From positions 37,543,027-37,607,026 of the forward strand of contig OX439129.1 of assembly GCA_949318235.1 (NCBI GenBank): DNA of 64,000 nucleotides. Direction: 5' to 3'. Every line of letters begins with the position of its first letter. The stretch's first letter is position 1. Shown here in pieces: positions 1 to 14,641 of the stretch. The notes under the pieces are model-generated. The model was given only the letters and a program-made list of their open reading frames with translations. It did not search any database and was not told the DNA's origin. Both the position numbers and the translations under genes were made by a program. The DNA is from Ecdyonurus torrentis (lineage: Eukaryota; Arthropoda; Insecta; Ephemeroptera; Heptageniidae).

Positions 1-40
1 AAAAAAAAACACGATGTATTTTATGTATTTCTTTTTTAGT

Positions 41-46
41 TTTAAT
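41..46 (-). terminator. Candidate poly(A) signal of Drak (ATTAAA)
   Basis: The minus strand reads ATTAAA about 60 nt past the Drak stop codon. This is the commonest variant of AATAAA. In such AT-rich DNA the match alone is weak, and the true 3' end may lie outside the window. Confidence 0.3.
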
Positions 47-105
47 ATTTGTACATTATTATTATTTTATAACACAAGAATCGATGCTGTACCTCTGTGG
101 AAGCA

Positions 106-298
106 CTAGCAGATGATGCTGCGGTCCAGGAGGATCTCCCGCGGAGAGGAGATTTTGTCGTGGTGGTCACACTGTGTACCACACTGCGAGCACGAGAGGC
201 AACCTACCACGGCGACCACTGCAGGGAACGAGGGTTTACGTGGAGTCGCTACTTGTAGCCAGGGGTGCTCCAAACACTGCCGTGAGGTCAGACGTCCT
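106..298 (-). CDS. Drak: Drak coding exon 7 (C-lobe end and Cys-rich tail)
   Basis: 193 nt to a TAG stop at 108-106, acceptor TTTGCAG. Encodes [14 protein letters not shown] and then a tail with C327-x2-C330-x2-C333-x3-C337-D-H-H, continuing to [10 protein letters not shown] at the terminus. The Cys/His spacing could bind metal but fits no finger family I can name. The terminal Asp-Arg-x-Ile-Ile-Cys looks like the conserved end of arthropod Drak proteins. Confidence 0.92.
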
Positions 299-3200
299 CT
301 GCAAATAATAAAATGATTATTTTAATTGCAAAACAAAAATAAATACATTATATCAGCAAATACGAAATGCATTTGTGTGATCAAATCAAAAACCAAGTAT
401 TCTGGGGTGTGATGTAAAAGAACGTAAAGAAGCATGAAAATTGATATAATATACTGTATTGAAAATATTATGAGCTACGTAGCCGGAATGTGACGTAGTT
501 GAAGATTGTACTTACGTCTGCTCTACGACGAGGGTGGCTCGGATGAAGTCCTGCGCGCACGCAGAAACACCCTCAAAGAGCTCCTCGGGAAAGGTAAGGT
601 TGTTCTGAGAAATATTACAGAAGGTTTCTTGTTTAGAGTCACCAGCGAACGGCGAGTAACCAGTTAACAAGACATACGCGAGCACACCCACTGACCTGCA
701 ATCATAACAACGAAAATCAGAAATCAGAACAAACACCAGCCTCAAGTAAGATGCGTGGTTTATATTACGTAAAACATCTAAATATTATTATTTTAAAGCT
801 TGTACCTTGTATAACCACGACGAAAATTAGTCAAAAGTGCGTTAAAAAAATTAAACAATTCATCTGAACTATAAGTTACAATACGTCAAACTATTTTATC
901 AATTTTCTTTTACACACGAATTCAATTAAATATATTAAAACCTAGGTAAAAGGTACCGTACTGAATTATGTTGAAAAAAAAATTAAAATGTCACGTATTA
1001 TTTCCCAATAAAAAAAAGTTACTTCTTCCATTTCTTTTATATTCATGCACGTATATTTTGTAATTGACCTTATTACATATATACAGTAGTATTATAATAT
1101 TGCGGTACTGTACTACAGCATAACACAGTCGCGCAGTTTAAAAAAAATATATACATATTTTGTAGTTAAAAATCGTGCGTTAAAATCTCTAACTTCATAT
1201 TAAAGCAAGAAGTATGTAGTAGTATACATAGGGTCATAAAAACTAACTTAACTTCTTCGTAATGTAGACAATAAACAAGTCAAACAAAGAACAATATTAC
1301 ATACCTTGATGTTAGTAATGCAAAAACATTATTTTAAAAATAACGTATATATACCCTAAAGGCATTAATTATTAAATTAAGTATCGGGTAATCTGTTAAA
1401 TTATTGTAAGCGATGATGATATTCTACTTTCATAAAAATACAAATATTTCTAGCGGGGTTTTATATTTTAAGACATGACGATAGAAAATTAAAATGCATG
1501 ATCTACTATAATATAGTCTCCAAGCATCAAATATTTTTATTTCTTTAATATAATAACAACAAACGCATTATATATTTATAAAAAAAGGATACACCGGAAA
1601 TATAACGAAAAAAATACATAAATATACAAATAATGGGTTCATCCGATTATTAATTATTATTTTAAAATTAAAATGCCTTACAGCATAAGAGTGACCTAGC
1701 ATTATATATATAGCGAGTATAAAGAAATTAGCATTTACGCCTCTGTTCAAAAAAAAAAAAAAAAAAAAGTGACGCGACCTACTTCTAATCTAATATTATA
1801 AGATGAACATAATGTAAAAATACTACATATAACTACTTGGATTTTTTTTTTTAATAATATTTCAACATTTTATAATATACTTACTGCATGCAATACAAGA
1901 TAAAAGGGCGGGAATTTAATATAATAATAAATAATATAAAAACGTGTAAGTCGTGTACATCAAGAGGCACGATTTTATATACTAACTTAATGTCTTCTCT
2001 CTCTCTTTCTCTCTCTCTCTCTACCCGAAGAATCAACATAAATATATAATATTATTTTTTTGAAATACAAACGACAAACTAATCAAGCATAACGCGTCGT
2101 GTTAATCAAAACCTTGGTTACTCAATCTTATTTTGTCACTTCATTTTATGAAAAAAAAAAAAAAAAAATCCCTTCTCTCGTTCTTCCTGATTTTTTATAT
2201 GCGCATTGACAAATAAACATTTAAAGCTGAAGTGCAAGAAGTATTGATAATAAATTACAAGATGCTATTATCTGACATATTTTTATAATTTAATCGCCAT
2301 GAGTTCTCTGTATATATGTACTATCTGCATTGGTTTAATTGTCAGTAATTACGTACTTTATAGTATATAAAATTTGTTTATGGAATTTTAATACAAAAGC
2401 TTGATTGTTCATTGATGTTAGTTCGATTTTTTTTCTTTCACAATTTCAAATGAATAATAAAATTGTATCTTTTAAAACATAAAAAAGAACATTAAAACAA
2501 AAGTCCCGAGGTCTTATTATTGTAATCCAATATTCAATAAATTTAAAACACCTACTTATTGTCTACTAAATTGATATTCAAATATAAATTGACAAAAAAA
2601 AATTAACCTTTAACCTAATATCATTGACTAAAATAATAATTGTATAGCACCATACATTTGGCATTGAAAAAATATTATATTATTATGGAATTTATTTTTT
2701 TAATAATTTATCCACCCATTTATGTATATGACAAGATAAATTCCAAGAAAATTCCACGAGTAATATTTCCCTTGGTAGGTCGTGGCTCGGCGCCAGTATA
2801 TGTGATAGTATGACACGTTTTTAATTTATGACAAGGCTAGCAAAATATTGTAGTACATCTATGCTCTTTTTTTTTCTTCTTCAAATAAAAAAAGACAGGC
2901 GCCACCTTTTAACGTGATAATAACTATTAATTTTCATTAAACGAGGTTATACAAGGAAAAAAATGGTTTTAATCATTTTTACTTCATATTTAATTTAATA
3001 ATAAATTATAGTGATTATAGATAAAACTTACCAAATATCAGTCGCAAGGCTAATTGGTTCGTAACTTAAAATTTCAGGAGCTGAAACAAATATACACAGG
3101 AAGTTTATTATTTAATTAAAAGTCAACATTTCGCAGTATATAATATGAAAGCTAATACCAAATATGGTTTAAGATTATTATTCAGGGTCTATATGGGAAC

Positions 3201-6069
3201 AAAAGTAATAATTAAAAAAATAATCTATGGAAATATGCAAGGATTTTATTTTTTATATATCTCGGTCAAATTACTTAATAAATTTTCCGTGTTTATTATA
3301 AAAGAAATTCACTTTCATTGACATTGTTAAGTACCATTATTTTAATCATTATTAAACATTAATTTTCCTGCAACAACAACAAAAAGTTGATATAATGTGA
3401 GGAGATTAAAAATGAGGTAGTATACCCTGATGCATGAGATTTTTATAAACACCATGACCATATTAGGTCATAGAGCAATTAAAACTATTAATACGTAAAT
3501 AAAATTTACAACATAACACTTCCTATTTACGTAGATCAAAGGTATAAAAACTATGCAAAGTATAATAAGGGTAGAATTTACCATACAAGGAAACTTAAAA
3601 CTTAAATATAATAAATATTCATTACGTATAAAAAAGAATAATAAATAAAAGTATGCTAAATAATCATGCTATTATATAAAACAGAATGAATTGTATTTAA
3701 AATATACATAAAGATCCTGGTTTAAAATAATATATAATATATGACATTTAAAAGAGATTACGCTAAAAATAAATCTTTCATTACTTGAAACATGTTTCTT
3801 TCATAGCACCCATTCATACATTGCCATACAGCTAAACTACAGTGAACTTATGGGTATATACTTTATATTATATACTCAGGTGTACAACACACTTACAGTA
3901 TGGTGTCTGTCTATATGTATTATAATACTCACCAACATAGTCTGGAGTGCCAAGTATTTCTCGCACCTCAACACCACTCTGGATAACGCGAGAGATACCA
4001 AAGTCACATAATTTGATGTCACACTCGGGAAACCGACTTGTCAACAGGAGATTTTGTGGCTGTCAACAAAGGAAATTTTCATTTCAGTATCACACATAAC
4101 AGTTTTACTTTATCAAGTGGCAGATCACATATAAAATTATATATTACAATTAAATTATATTTTGTGCTGCAGGAAAACAAATAACAACATACATATTCAG
4201 TACATAAAATTGCGATAAAACATCGCACTTGTTTTGCTCATATCAGAATAACATTGCAAATTTAGCGCAAGCTATATTGAATAGTATAAAAACTGTTGTA
4301 TCATAATTGAGTATAATTTTTTTTAAGGAGTAAACATGAAAAATTCTGAAATTATTAAGATCAATTCATAAAGAGTTTGTATTAATACAAAAGTTGAAGC
4401 AAAAGTTACAAATATTTTAAAATTCTAAAAGTCCCATTTGCGTAAAATAAAATAATAAAACGCATTAAAGTTGTACTTGATTTCTGTAAACCTATAAAGG
4501 TCCTCAGGTTGCAACATGTAATAAGTTATAAATATTTAATGCATATTTGATTCATATTTTTTTAAAACTACATTAACTATACCCAGAAAGAGTGCGTGGG
4601 TTAAAAAAAAAAATGAAATAGTTGTTATTAAATCTAATAAGAGTTCAATATAAACGAGTTATAAAACAGCCAACTAATGAGATGTTTACCCTTGCAGTAG
4701 TAATTCATAATATTTTCTATATCACAAACACCGAGATTGCTATTCATAATAATGTTTCAGATATTATTTTACTTCATATTAATCGTAAAGTAAATCAAAA
4801 TCAATGCCGTATATATTATTACAATACATACATAATATCGATATACAATATTTCAAAACACTTTTTTTTTATTATTTGAAAAGTAAATAAATATTATTAA
4901 AATCATCAATATAAAATAAATTCTACCTACAATATAATATAGTGTAAATCTGGTTTCTTATAAGTTCCCAAAGTTCATTTATATTTATAAAACATTTTTA
5001 TATATGTATGTATACACGAAAAAGTATACAATAAATACTATATTAATGTACATAAGAATGTAAGAATGAACTTTATATTACTTGTCATTGTAATATTGAA
5101 AGGTGTGGTTAATATTAACACGAGGGCGAGTTGTTATGAGCGCCCACAAGGGTTCAGGTGCAGATAACCCAATAAGGCGGTCATCAAATGTATTGCATCT
5201 GTTTACCAATGCACTTTAATACATAAATACTATACTTATATTATTTATATAATAATAATATGATATGCATGCATGCATGGTGACAAGAATTATAAACATC
5301 ATATTTACACACTATAGTGTATTATCTTTTAATTATTGTGAAATAATATATAAAAATAATAACAAATAAAATATAAATACCTACATAAAAAAACTCTAAT
5401 ATTGCAATGATCTAGATTAAAATAATGTAATTGTAAATATAAAGTGGCAAGTTATGTTGCAAATAATAATATTATTATTTTAACATAATATAATTCTATT
5501 TTATCATGTTTTTTTTTATTCGCTCTAATACTTTATATTCTACGCATTTTTATAATGAAATGTATATTTTTATATTATGTATAACTGGTTGTAAAGTATG
5601 TAAATTTTTAAATCCTTTATATCACTTTAAGTATAAGCCTCTTCAAAATATTTGTCACCTTTTTTTTTTTTATTGTAAAAAATTATTTAATTTTTATATT
5701 TTTATACCTATTATAATAAGCCGACAATAGTAACATAAAAATATTTCTAACTATATGAATTTAATTTTGAGATGTCTGAATTTGGTAAGGCAATCTATAT
5801 ACACAATACAAAAATCATTTTGTTAAGCAAAAATGCTAATCCTTCCGTTTTGGGTGGTGTGTGCGTGTAAAAGCGGTATAATACAGTATACTGTATACGT
5901 GAATTATAAATATCAGCTATGAAAGTCATATATTATGCATGGGTGTGCCACCCTGTAAGAGAATATTGTGACAAGAACAACACCAACGATTCATTTTATT
6001 TAAAAACAAATCTAAGGTGACGTAGATAATTTTTCAATCATATCCTATAGTATAATAGTTATATACGCA

Positions 6070-6104
<35 letters not shown>

Positions 6105-8374
6105 GTATTATTATTCCATAAGGCTTGTCATTCATTTGTATATTTATTGTCATTGTCATTACCAAAAATGGTTTGCTTTCTAAGTTCCTAACATAAATAA
6201 TGTTGAGTCTTATATTTAAATTAGAAATATATACAATGACTAAATTTGAACAATCTACAACTTGACCAGTATAATAATGTTTTTTCTTCGTGTCATCTAT
6301 ATAATGTCACTTTGATTCTTTTAGCATAAAATTTTGGTAACTGTGATACATAAGATAAGCAAACTAGGAGTACCTATACTCGATCATTATACTTTTACTA
6401 TTCGCCATTAAATTCTGCGAAGGCTAAACAATATTATTAAACATTTTGAATATTGATGAACACTTATTAATGCTTGTATATTGCATGTATTGAAATGTAA
6501 GCTATTGCTGAAAATGTCACGTACTATAATAATATATTATTATATGAAGTAAAATTTAGTAATGTGCAGACTAAAATAAATACTGTTCACAATAATTATG
6601 TAAGCTCGATTTTGGAAACATTTGTTCATTACAACATAATTTCACCAATATTTTGAATCATAATTATACTAGCTGAACATCATTTTGTATGTTAATTGTA
6701 CACACAAGATTGTGATAATATATTAAACATAATATTAACATTGTAAATTTAACGCGAGTTTTTAAAGCCATAAACCACATAAAACAACATGTGCTTTTTA
6801 ATGAATAAACATGAAATAGGATCTTCAAAACTGTTGACAATATTTACCAGAATGTTAATGTAGCCCCACGAGAGAACGTGAAAATACTGTAAAGTATGCA
6901 ATTTGCGTGACTATTCATGTTTATGACGTCAGAAACATGTAAAAATTAGTATGAAAAGGTTGTGCGAGTTGCATAAATCGAACTTTCTGATCACTGCTAC
7001 GAAGCTACAGTTGGGTTTTGACACAAACTAAAGTTATTGATGTAAGTCCCATCAAGTGTTTTGTGATATACATGCTTATGTTTTTTTCTGGTCTATTCCT
7101 TTAAGTGATAAAATATATTTTATCACTCAAAAACTCGCGCTAAATTTACAATGTTATTTCTTATAAAAAAAAAATGCTTAGAATAAATGGTAAAATATAA
7201 TATCTCAGTCGTATGTGTACATCATAATTGTGAAATTCCAAAATAGCAATATTTATTCTATTACATAAATTCAGCATAAATTCCTTGCTATCAGATAAGA
7301 GAAAAAATAGTATTATAAAACTGTTTATCACCAGTATTATGGTGTAAGATATAACTAAAGAATTTGGGTTGCATTTTTTAGGTGCTATCAAATTAATCAC
7401 TAATTTTGCTTTACTCAAAGAAGTTTGGTGCGGTAGTGGATTTTGACTTTAATATAACCATTTTTCATACCATTTATAAGGGATGAAATCTTTGTTTTAA
7501 AGTAAACTGTAGATACTATACAAAATATATACACATAAATGATGATTTATGTTACTTATTAAATTTATTTTTTTTCAATGTCAAGCTCATAAACAGAGCA
7601 ATTAATTTTCTACTTATAAAGTAAGTTTTCACCGCACTCATACACGTAAGTTCCTAATTTGGGGGTTATATTATTTATTATTATTTTACAATGAGGTGTA
7701 TAACCTCGAAACACACTATATCAAACCACCCTAATTCACACACAATATGTAGGTGTGGAGGCGCCAGAGTGGGATTACTATGATAAACAACACACATATT
7801 ATATAATATTATGTATGTATGTGTGTGTGTGAGGATGGCAGGTCAAAGAAAAGTCCAAGGATATAAAACAGAAGTCTCAATATAATATACCTTGAAGTAA
7901 AATTTAGAATATTATAAATACAAACAAAATTATTATACTTTTTTTGATTTATTATTATCATTATTAAACTATATGGTACACATATAACGAATATAAAAAG
8001 TACGTTGACATACTAAAATAAATATATTGTCATTTTAGCATACATAGTATATATATGTATATATATTTTTTGACCTCGCGAACCAAATACATATATACTG
8101 TGTTGTTGTACAATAAGTTCATTGTGGGATAGAATGACATAAAGAAGTCAATTTGTATGAATTATGATGCTTGAAAAAAAAAATAAGTGTCAGGGAGCAA
8201 TACAAGTCTTAACTATGGCGTCTATTAATTATACGTAAATTGCTCTAAATAAGACGAGGATATATTTTACTTTATAGATCTTTCATAACATTTTCAGGTT
8301 CTTATTTACTTATTAGTCTATGCTCAGTACGTATAGAGAACAAAAAATTGTTATAGCATTATATTACTTCTTCG

Positions 8375-8448
<74 letters not shown>

Positions 8449-11400
8449 TTCTATACTTTTTTATACAAGAAACCCCCCGTATATAATAATAAATTGAATC
8501 ACGTCTCAATACTCCTTGCTTCAAATAATTGCACATTTTTTTCTTGTATTAGAAAATTATATATATTGTATAGTATAAATTATTTCATTATTTCTATAAC
8601 CAATTCCAATCTCTAAGAAAAGTATGTTATTGTGGTTCAAAGATATAATTTTGCTGCTTCTTTGTACCAGCTGGTTGTTACATATAAACGCAATATGACC
8701 CTCCTCTCTTTCTCTCTCTAATACTGTACCATACAGCGCGACTTCTTTTCCTATTGCAATCTTTCGCAATTGCTAATAACGTCGTCAGCTTAGTATAATC
8801 ACCATCATCTCATACAAGAGGTCTTATGGTTAGTACCATGGGTTAGTACGCGTGTCGCCATTATTGCTTAGAGTAGGCGAGAAACATCGTGGAGGAAACT
8901 AATTAGATTAGATTATTCACAGATTATTATTATTTTTTTTTTTTAATCGTTCTAAGAATTTTATTAAGGAAAATTAATCAGTTGGTAGGGGAAAGGAGTG
9001 GTATTTATTATAAAACAATATAATTACTGTATTTATTTATAATTATTTTGCAATAATAATTAATGTTATAATATATATACTATATTATATATTATATATA
9101 AAAATATATAATATAATATATTCAATAAATTGCAACTTCTAACGAAAAATAAATTTTGACTAACAACAAAATGTAATAAAAAAAATAAAAAAAATTGCTC
9201 CATGTGTTTTTTTGTTAAACAAAAAACTGCTACACTAACGTTATTGTGGTTTTAAAAAAATGTTGAAGTACACAAACTTAAATTATTTCTTAGAAAAACA
9301 TACATATTATAATGCAAATTACAATAATACTGCGGGTATTGAACTTTTGTCACCATTTTCTTGGAATTGGAGCTAAATACTATACAAGATTTTTGCAATA
9401 TGTATAGTTTAATTATCTTGAAGTGAGACTAAAAGTCACGTAAAAAAGCTAAAATGTCACCACAAACTTGTGTCTAAAATTTTTTAAGTTAAGTGCGTAT
9501 GAAGTGTGGGATGAATTAAGAAAAAAATATATAAATTGAAAATAATAAATAACATCACGCACGCCTACTTTGTATAAATATCAACAATAATTCAAACAAT
9601 CCTTGACCAGTAACCAGTAAAAAAACTGAAAGGCAAATTGATTTTTTTTTCTTTATAGACAATCTAGATTTTTATAATACCATTCTCTTTATTAACATCA
9701 TAGATCTTTTAATAACAGGTATCTTAAAGTAGGCTTATTTAAAGATAATATAAAAAGCAATTTATTATTAAGTGGATTCATGACTTTTTTTTTTTTTTTT
9801 TGTATGTCATGCTATAAGCTAATTGAAACAAAGTATATACTGTCCTGTGTTAATTAAATTACAAATCGTGACCATAGTTTAATGATTTTTTTTCTAGTGA
9901 ATATTATTTTTATGTATGAATTTATAGAATGAATGCCACAGTACGTTTTCATTTTGTTAATCACTGGTATTTTATTATTATTTTTTTTTATTGGAGAGGA
10001 TGAATGAGAAGAATAAAATTCATTGATTAAACCGCGGAATAATATAAATCTTATACTATATGTGTATACAGTTAATTTGAATGCCTAAGGATTGATGAAG
10101 CTTATACCACAAGATACTGTAAATCAATTATTAAATTTGTTTTTGTGTGGCAATTTGAAGAGAGTTTAATAATCAAGAAATAAATTACATTAACCACTAA
10201 CTATTAATAATAAATGCAAATTGAATGTATATTTCAAATGAACCATGAGGGTTTTGGCAAATGATAAAACTCTTTAAGTTAAAGATTTTGATTTCTCTAT
10301 TATATGCAAAGTATCATTTTACTATCAATCAAAGAACTATTAAGTATTAGGGAAAACTTTGAACAGTATGAAACAAGACACTGATGTATTGAATATTATT
10401 ATGTACATATATTATGTACATCGTCATGTAGCGGATATCATTGAAGAATGTCAAGTACTTACGATAGTGCATGACTTTGCGATATCCATTGTATAAAGCT
10501 AAGTACTGCTTAAAGAGAATTTTAATAGAGGACTTACCATACTTTCTATAAAAATTATACGACATAATTATACCACCATATTCCCTTCTTTATCATAATA
10601 TTTCATTTTTAACATATAATATAAGCTATAAGAACTCACAATAAAATTTATTTTTCAAACTACAGTTCCTTAACCATAAAGATCTCAAGGAAATGTCCTT
10701 ATTCCCCAATGTACCCCTATGCATTTATTTTTTTTTTTTTTTGCCATGTATTGTAAAAATATTGTAAGCATACAGTATCAATATCAATCCTCATTTACTT
10801 ATTCGGACAAAAGAAATTACGTAATTTATGTAAAATAATAATAAATGTTGTCATTTTGGAATTGCATAAATACAGGACTACTGTGTGCTGCAAAACACCT
10901 TATTTTTTGTGCTGTAAAGCTTAGTGGGAATTGTGTTGTTATTATGAATGAATGTTGCTAAAATCAGACTTATATAGCATAATAATTATTATATATTAAT
11001 TTTTGTGCGTATATATAAAGTATTAATAATCCTTTCATGCGCACGTAAGCATTATCAATAATGTAAATTTGAAACGTGTCTTACAAATACGAGCATTTGA
11101 TTGCAATCTATTGACATACTACAACATTAATTAACAAATCCAGTTTGTTACAAAAACTTGATACATCAACACACGCATATAAAAAGATGATGCACTGCTC
11201 ACGTGGACTCACCTTGAGGTCTAGGTGTGCGATATTATGGTCATGTAGAAAACAAAGACCTTCAAGTATCTGGCGCATGAGACGAGTAGCGTGGACCTCG
11301 GATAGACCATCTTCCTCTGTGTCTAGCACCCACTGAAGTTCACCACCCGCAGCCCTGTAAGAAATATACCAGTAATTAATATCTGTTACGTCTACCTGAG

Positions 11401-11787
11401 ATAAATAATAACCTGTGGACATTTAAGGCATTACACCTAAACCAAATATGTTTAGGGAACTTTACTTTGTTAATATTGTATAAATGTTTCCTTGTATTTT
11501 TCTTTATAATACCATATCTCATGATGGGAAAATATTTAACTTACTTTATAAGAGTTAATGTAATTATTATGTTTGTTTTTATGTGAGAATTTTACACACA
11601 ATATTTTAAAACTTTTCCTTTACAAAATTTTATATTAATATATATAATATTTTACATTTCTAGAATTAAAACATTAAAATGTTCTAAAAAGGTAAAAAAA
11701 TAATCTTGAAACCATGTTGCATAATAATGGAAACGTTTCTGTAAATAAATTTAAAAAGTGACATCAAGGCAAATATTTAGTGGGACA

Positions 11788-11823
<36 letters not shown>

Positions 11824-13407
11824 CAATACATTGCTAAACAAAATGATTATTATGAGTATTATGCTTCCCTATTTTTATCCATATTAAAATAATAAATAAA
11901 TTGACGTATTTTATTGAATAAAAATACAAAACAAATTATTATTATTTTAATAAATATAAACTATTGAAATAACTAGATCATAAAATCAATTTAAAAACAC
12001 TATAACACAAAAATACTTTTATATACAAGTAAATTAAACGAGTTTCTTTTTCTCTACCTATAAGATAAATAGCAACATATAGAGTAGTAATGTAATTTAT
12101 GATGAAATGTAAATTTAGTACTTTGATATTAGGGACTCATAAATATTGTTATTTACAAAGTCTTCATGCTAAATAAATATATATTTAAAATTGCCAATGA
12201 TGCAAAAAAAAAAAAAAAAATTGTATAAATTTCTATCATCTTGTCATCAAAACCAATCCAATCCAATCGTTCTCTTTTAAAGAAAACATAATATACTCAA
12301 GGTTAGATCAACATTACATATTGGGAGAAAAAGGTAGGGCTACAGGTTATAACTGTGATACACCACTATCCATACAGACAGATACTCGTGAAATAAAATC
12401 ATTATTTATTTATTTCTTTTTTTTCCTTTTTTTTTATGAAACTGATGCTCTATAGTAATTTTAATATATCATACATTTTCTTCAAAGGGTAAGGTCATTT
12501 AGTATAAACATTATTTTGACCTCACTTTACTTCTTATACTGGTGTTTGCGAGTGAGCACCAATTGTGTTATTAGTTTAAGAGAAATTACGTAAAAATGGG
12601 AACCGGACTGACTTGTTCAAAATACAATTGCTTGCGGGATCTCTATAAGTACTAAGTAAGTGTATATATGAATTCAGGGTGATATTTATCATTTTCAACT
12701 ATTATACACTGTTACTTTATGCCTTCTTTATTGATGCTTAAATTTTTGTAATATATACCTATGTTCTTTTACTGTTATTGTATGCGATTTTCGAATTTTG
12801 TATAAAATTATGTGTGCAAGTTCCTTAAATATTAAGAAATACTTAAAAAATTAAGACAGGAAAACAATAAATAATCGAGAGAGATTAAAAACTACCGCCA
12901 AATAAATGACTCACATAATATGACATTATTTAATAGTACACAAAAGAACATTTGTATATACAATTATTTTAAAGCAAATAACCGTATCATGCACTTTATA
13001 ATTCCAATAAGAGGTATATAATACTTAATTACTATGTTGCAAATATAAATGAAATCATGTTTTAATAATACTCTATATAATATGTCATGTATAGAATAAT
13101 TATATTTATTTAACATAAAAAATAGGATTGCCATGAGACAAATGTAATAATTATAAAATTTATGCAACATTAAGAATTTATTAAAAAAAAAAAAAAAAAA
13201 AACTATAGAGCAATCCTTGTGTCCTCTGACAAGTAGTGTATCATGATCATGTGTACAGTATATAGCATTATGTATGATCGTTTGTGGAATAATATTAGTA
13301 GTGTATGATTAAGTATTTCAAGGCTATATACACTCGAGCCCACATTATTCACTTATTTATTTATCAAACGCATTATACATATTTTTTTTTTACCATAAAA
13401 TTAGTTT

Positions 13408-13444
<37 letters not shown>

Positions 13445-13699
13445 CAGGAAGTATGGAAGACTAACATGTACACATACACATATTACAATTTTAAATTAAA
13501 ATAATTCCATATTTAAGATAAGAATCAATCTTTATAAATAAAAATTTGTGTAAGTTAAAGAAAACACAGAAGCCAAACAATGAACATGAATTGATTTATT
13601 ACTTTTATTAATAAAATCATGATTTGCTATTTTATATAGCTATTTGATATAATTATTCATTTCTTATGTCTAAGATACAAGTTTAAAAAAAATTACAAG

Positions 13700-13733
<34 letters not shown>

Positions 13734-14608
13734 ATATTTTTAATGGATATTTCCTTTTAAATTAATAACGCAAAATCTGAATATGATTTTTTTATATTAT
13801 GAATATTTTAGTGTCAATTAGTTCAAATTAAAATATTTTTTATATAAAGATAATTGTTATAAAAATTAATAAATTTTTGTGATGTAATTATACAGTAATT
13901 ATGCGTTGAATTTACTGTGGGAAAGTATTATTGTAACGAAATTTTTATATCGTAACAACAATTAAAGTCCAATAGTTTCATAATAGTTTTTTTTTAAAAA
14001 AGCTAAAACTAAACAGAAAAACGAAGGGGAAAAAAAGTTACATTTTATGCCCCCCTTCCCAACTTTCTTACCTCAAAGGAAATGAATAATAAGATTGACT
14101 AAAAGTTAATTATTTGTATATGAAATTAAATTTGTGTTATATTTATATATATATATATATATAAAAAAAAAAAAAAAGTATCATAAAACATAAAAACATT
14201 AAGTACACGATTGTAATAATATATTTTACCATTAAAAAAATTGCACTAAATGTGCAACGTTATTCTTATGAGAGAATTATGCGCTGAATTTAATTGGTAA
14301 ACTATGTAATCACAATCACGTGATCATGAACATCATGACATGAAATTATGTATGCATTTTGTACGTACACACCAATAAAAATATTTATTGAAAAAAAATT
14401 CATGGCCATTTTCAAAGAAATAAACTTAAATACTATGTAACAAAAAAGTAAAAACAATGGATTCTGCAATATATTTTTGTAATTAAATAAAAACAATGGT
14501 GTTACACTCACTTGTCAGTAATTACTTTTAAAAATTATTACGTTACATTGTATATACCTCGGTGTACTTAAATCACAGTTCACTACGGAAAATTACAACT
14601 TATTTTCA

Positions 14609-14641
<33 letters not shown>

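Larger units (their letters stand above)
4060..11212 (-). other. Drak intron 3
   Basis: 7.15 kb. Contains a 32-nt A-run at 6071, a TTAA-flanked MITE at 6766-7100 nested in an inverted repeat, and a (CT)34 tract at 8377. The remainder is AT-rich with no coding signal. Confidence 0.85.

Noticed and set aside
8320..8616. Open frames on both strands across 8.3-8.6 kb
   Set aside because: They read through (TC)n as repeating Leu-Ser or Arg-Glu; no conserved domain and no splice context.
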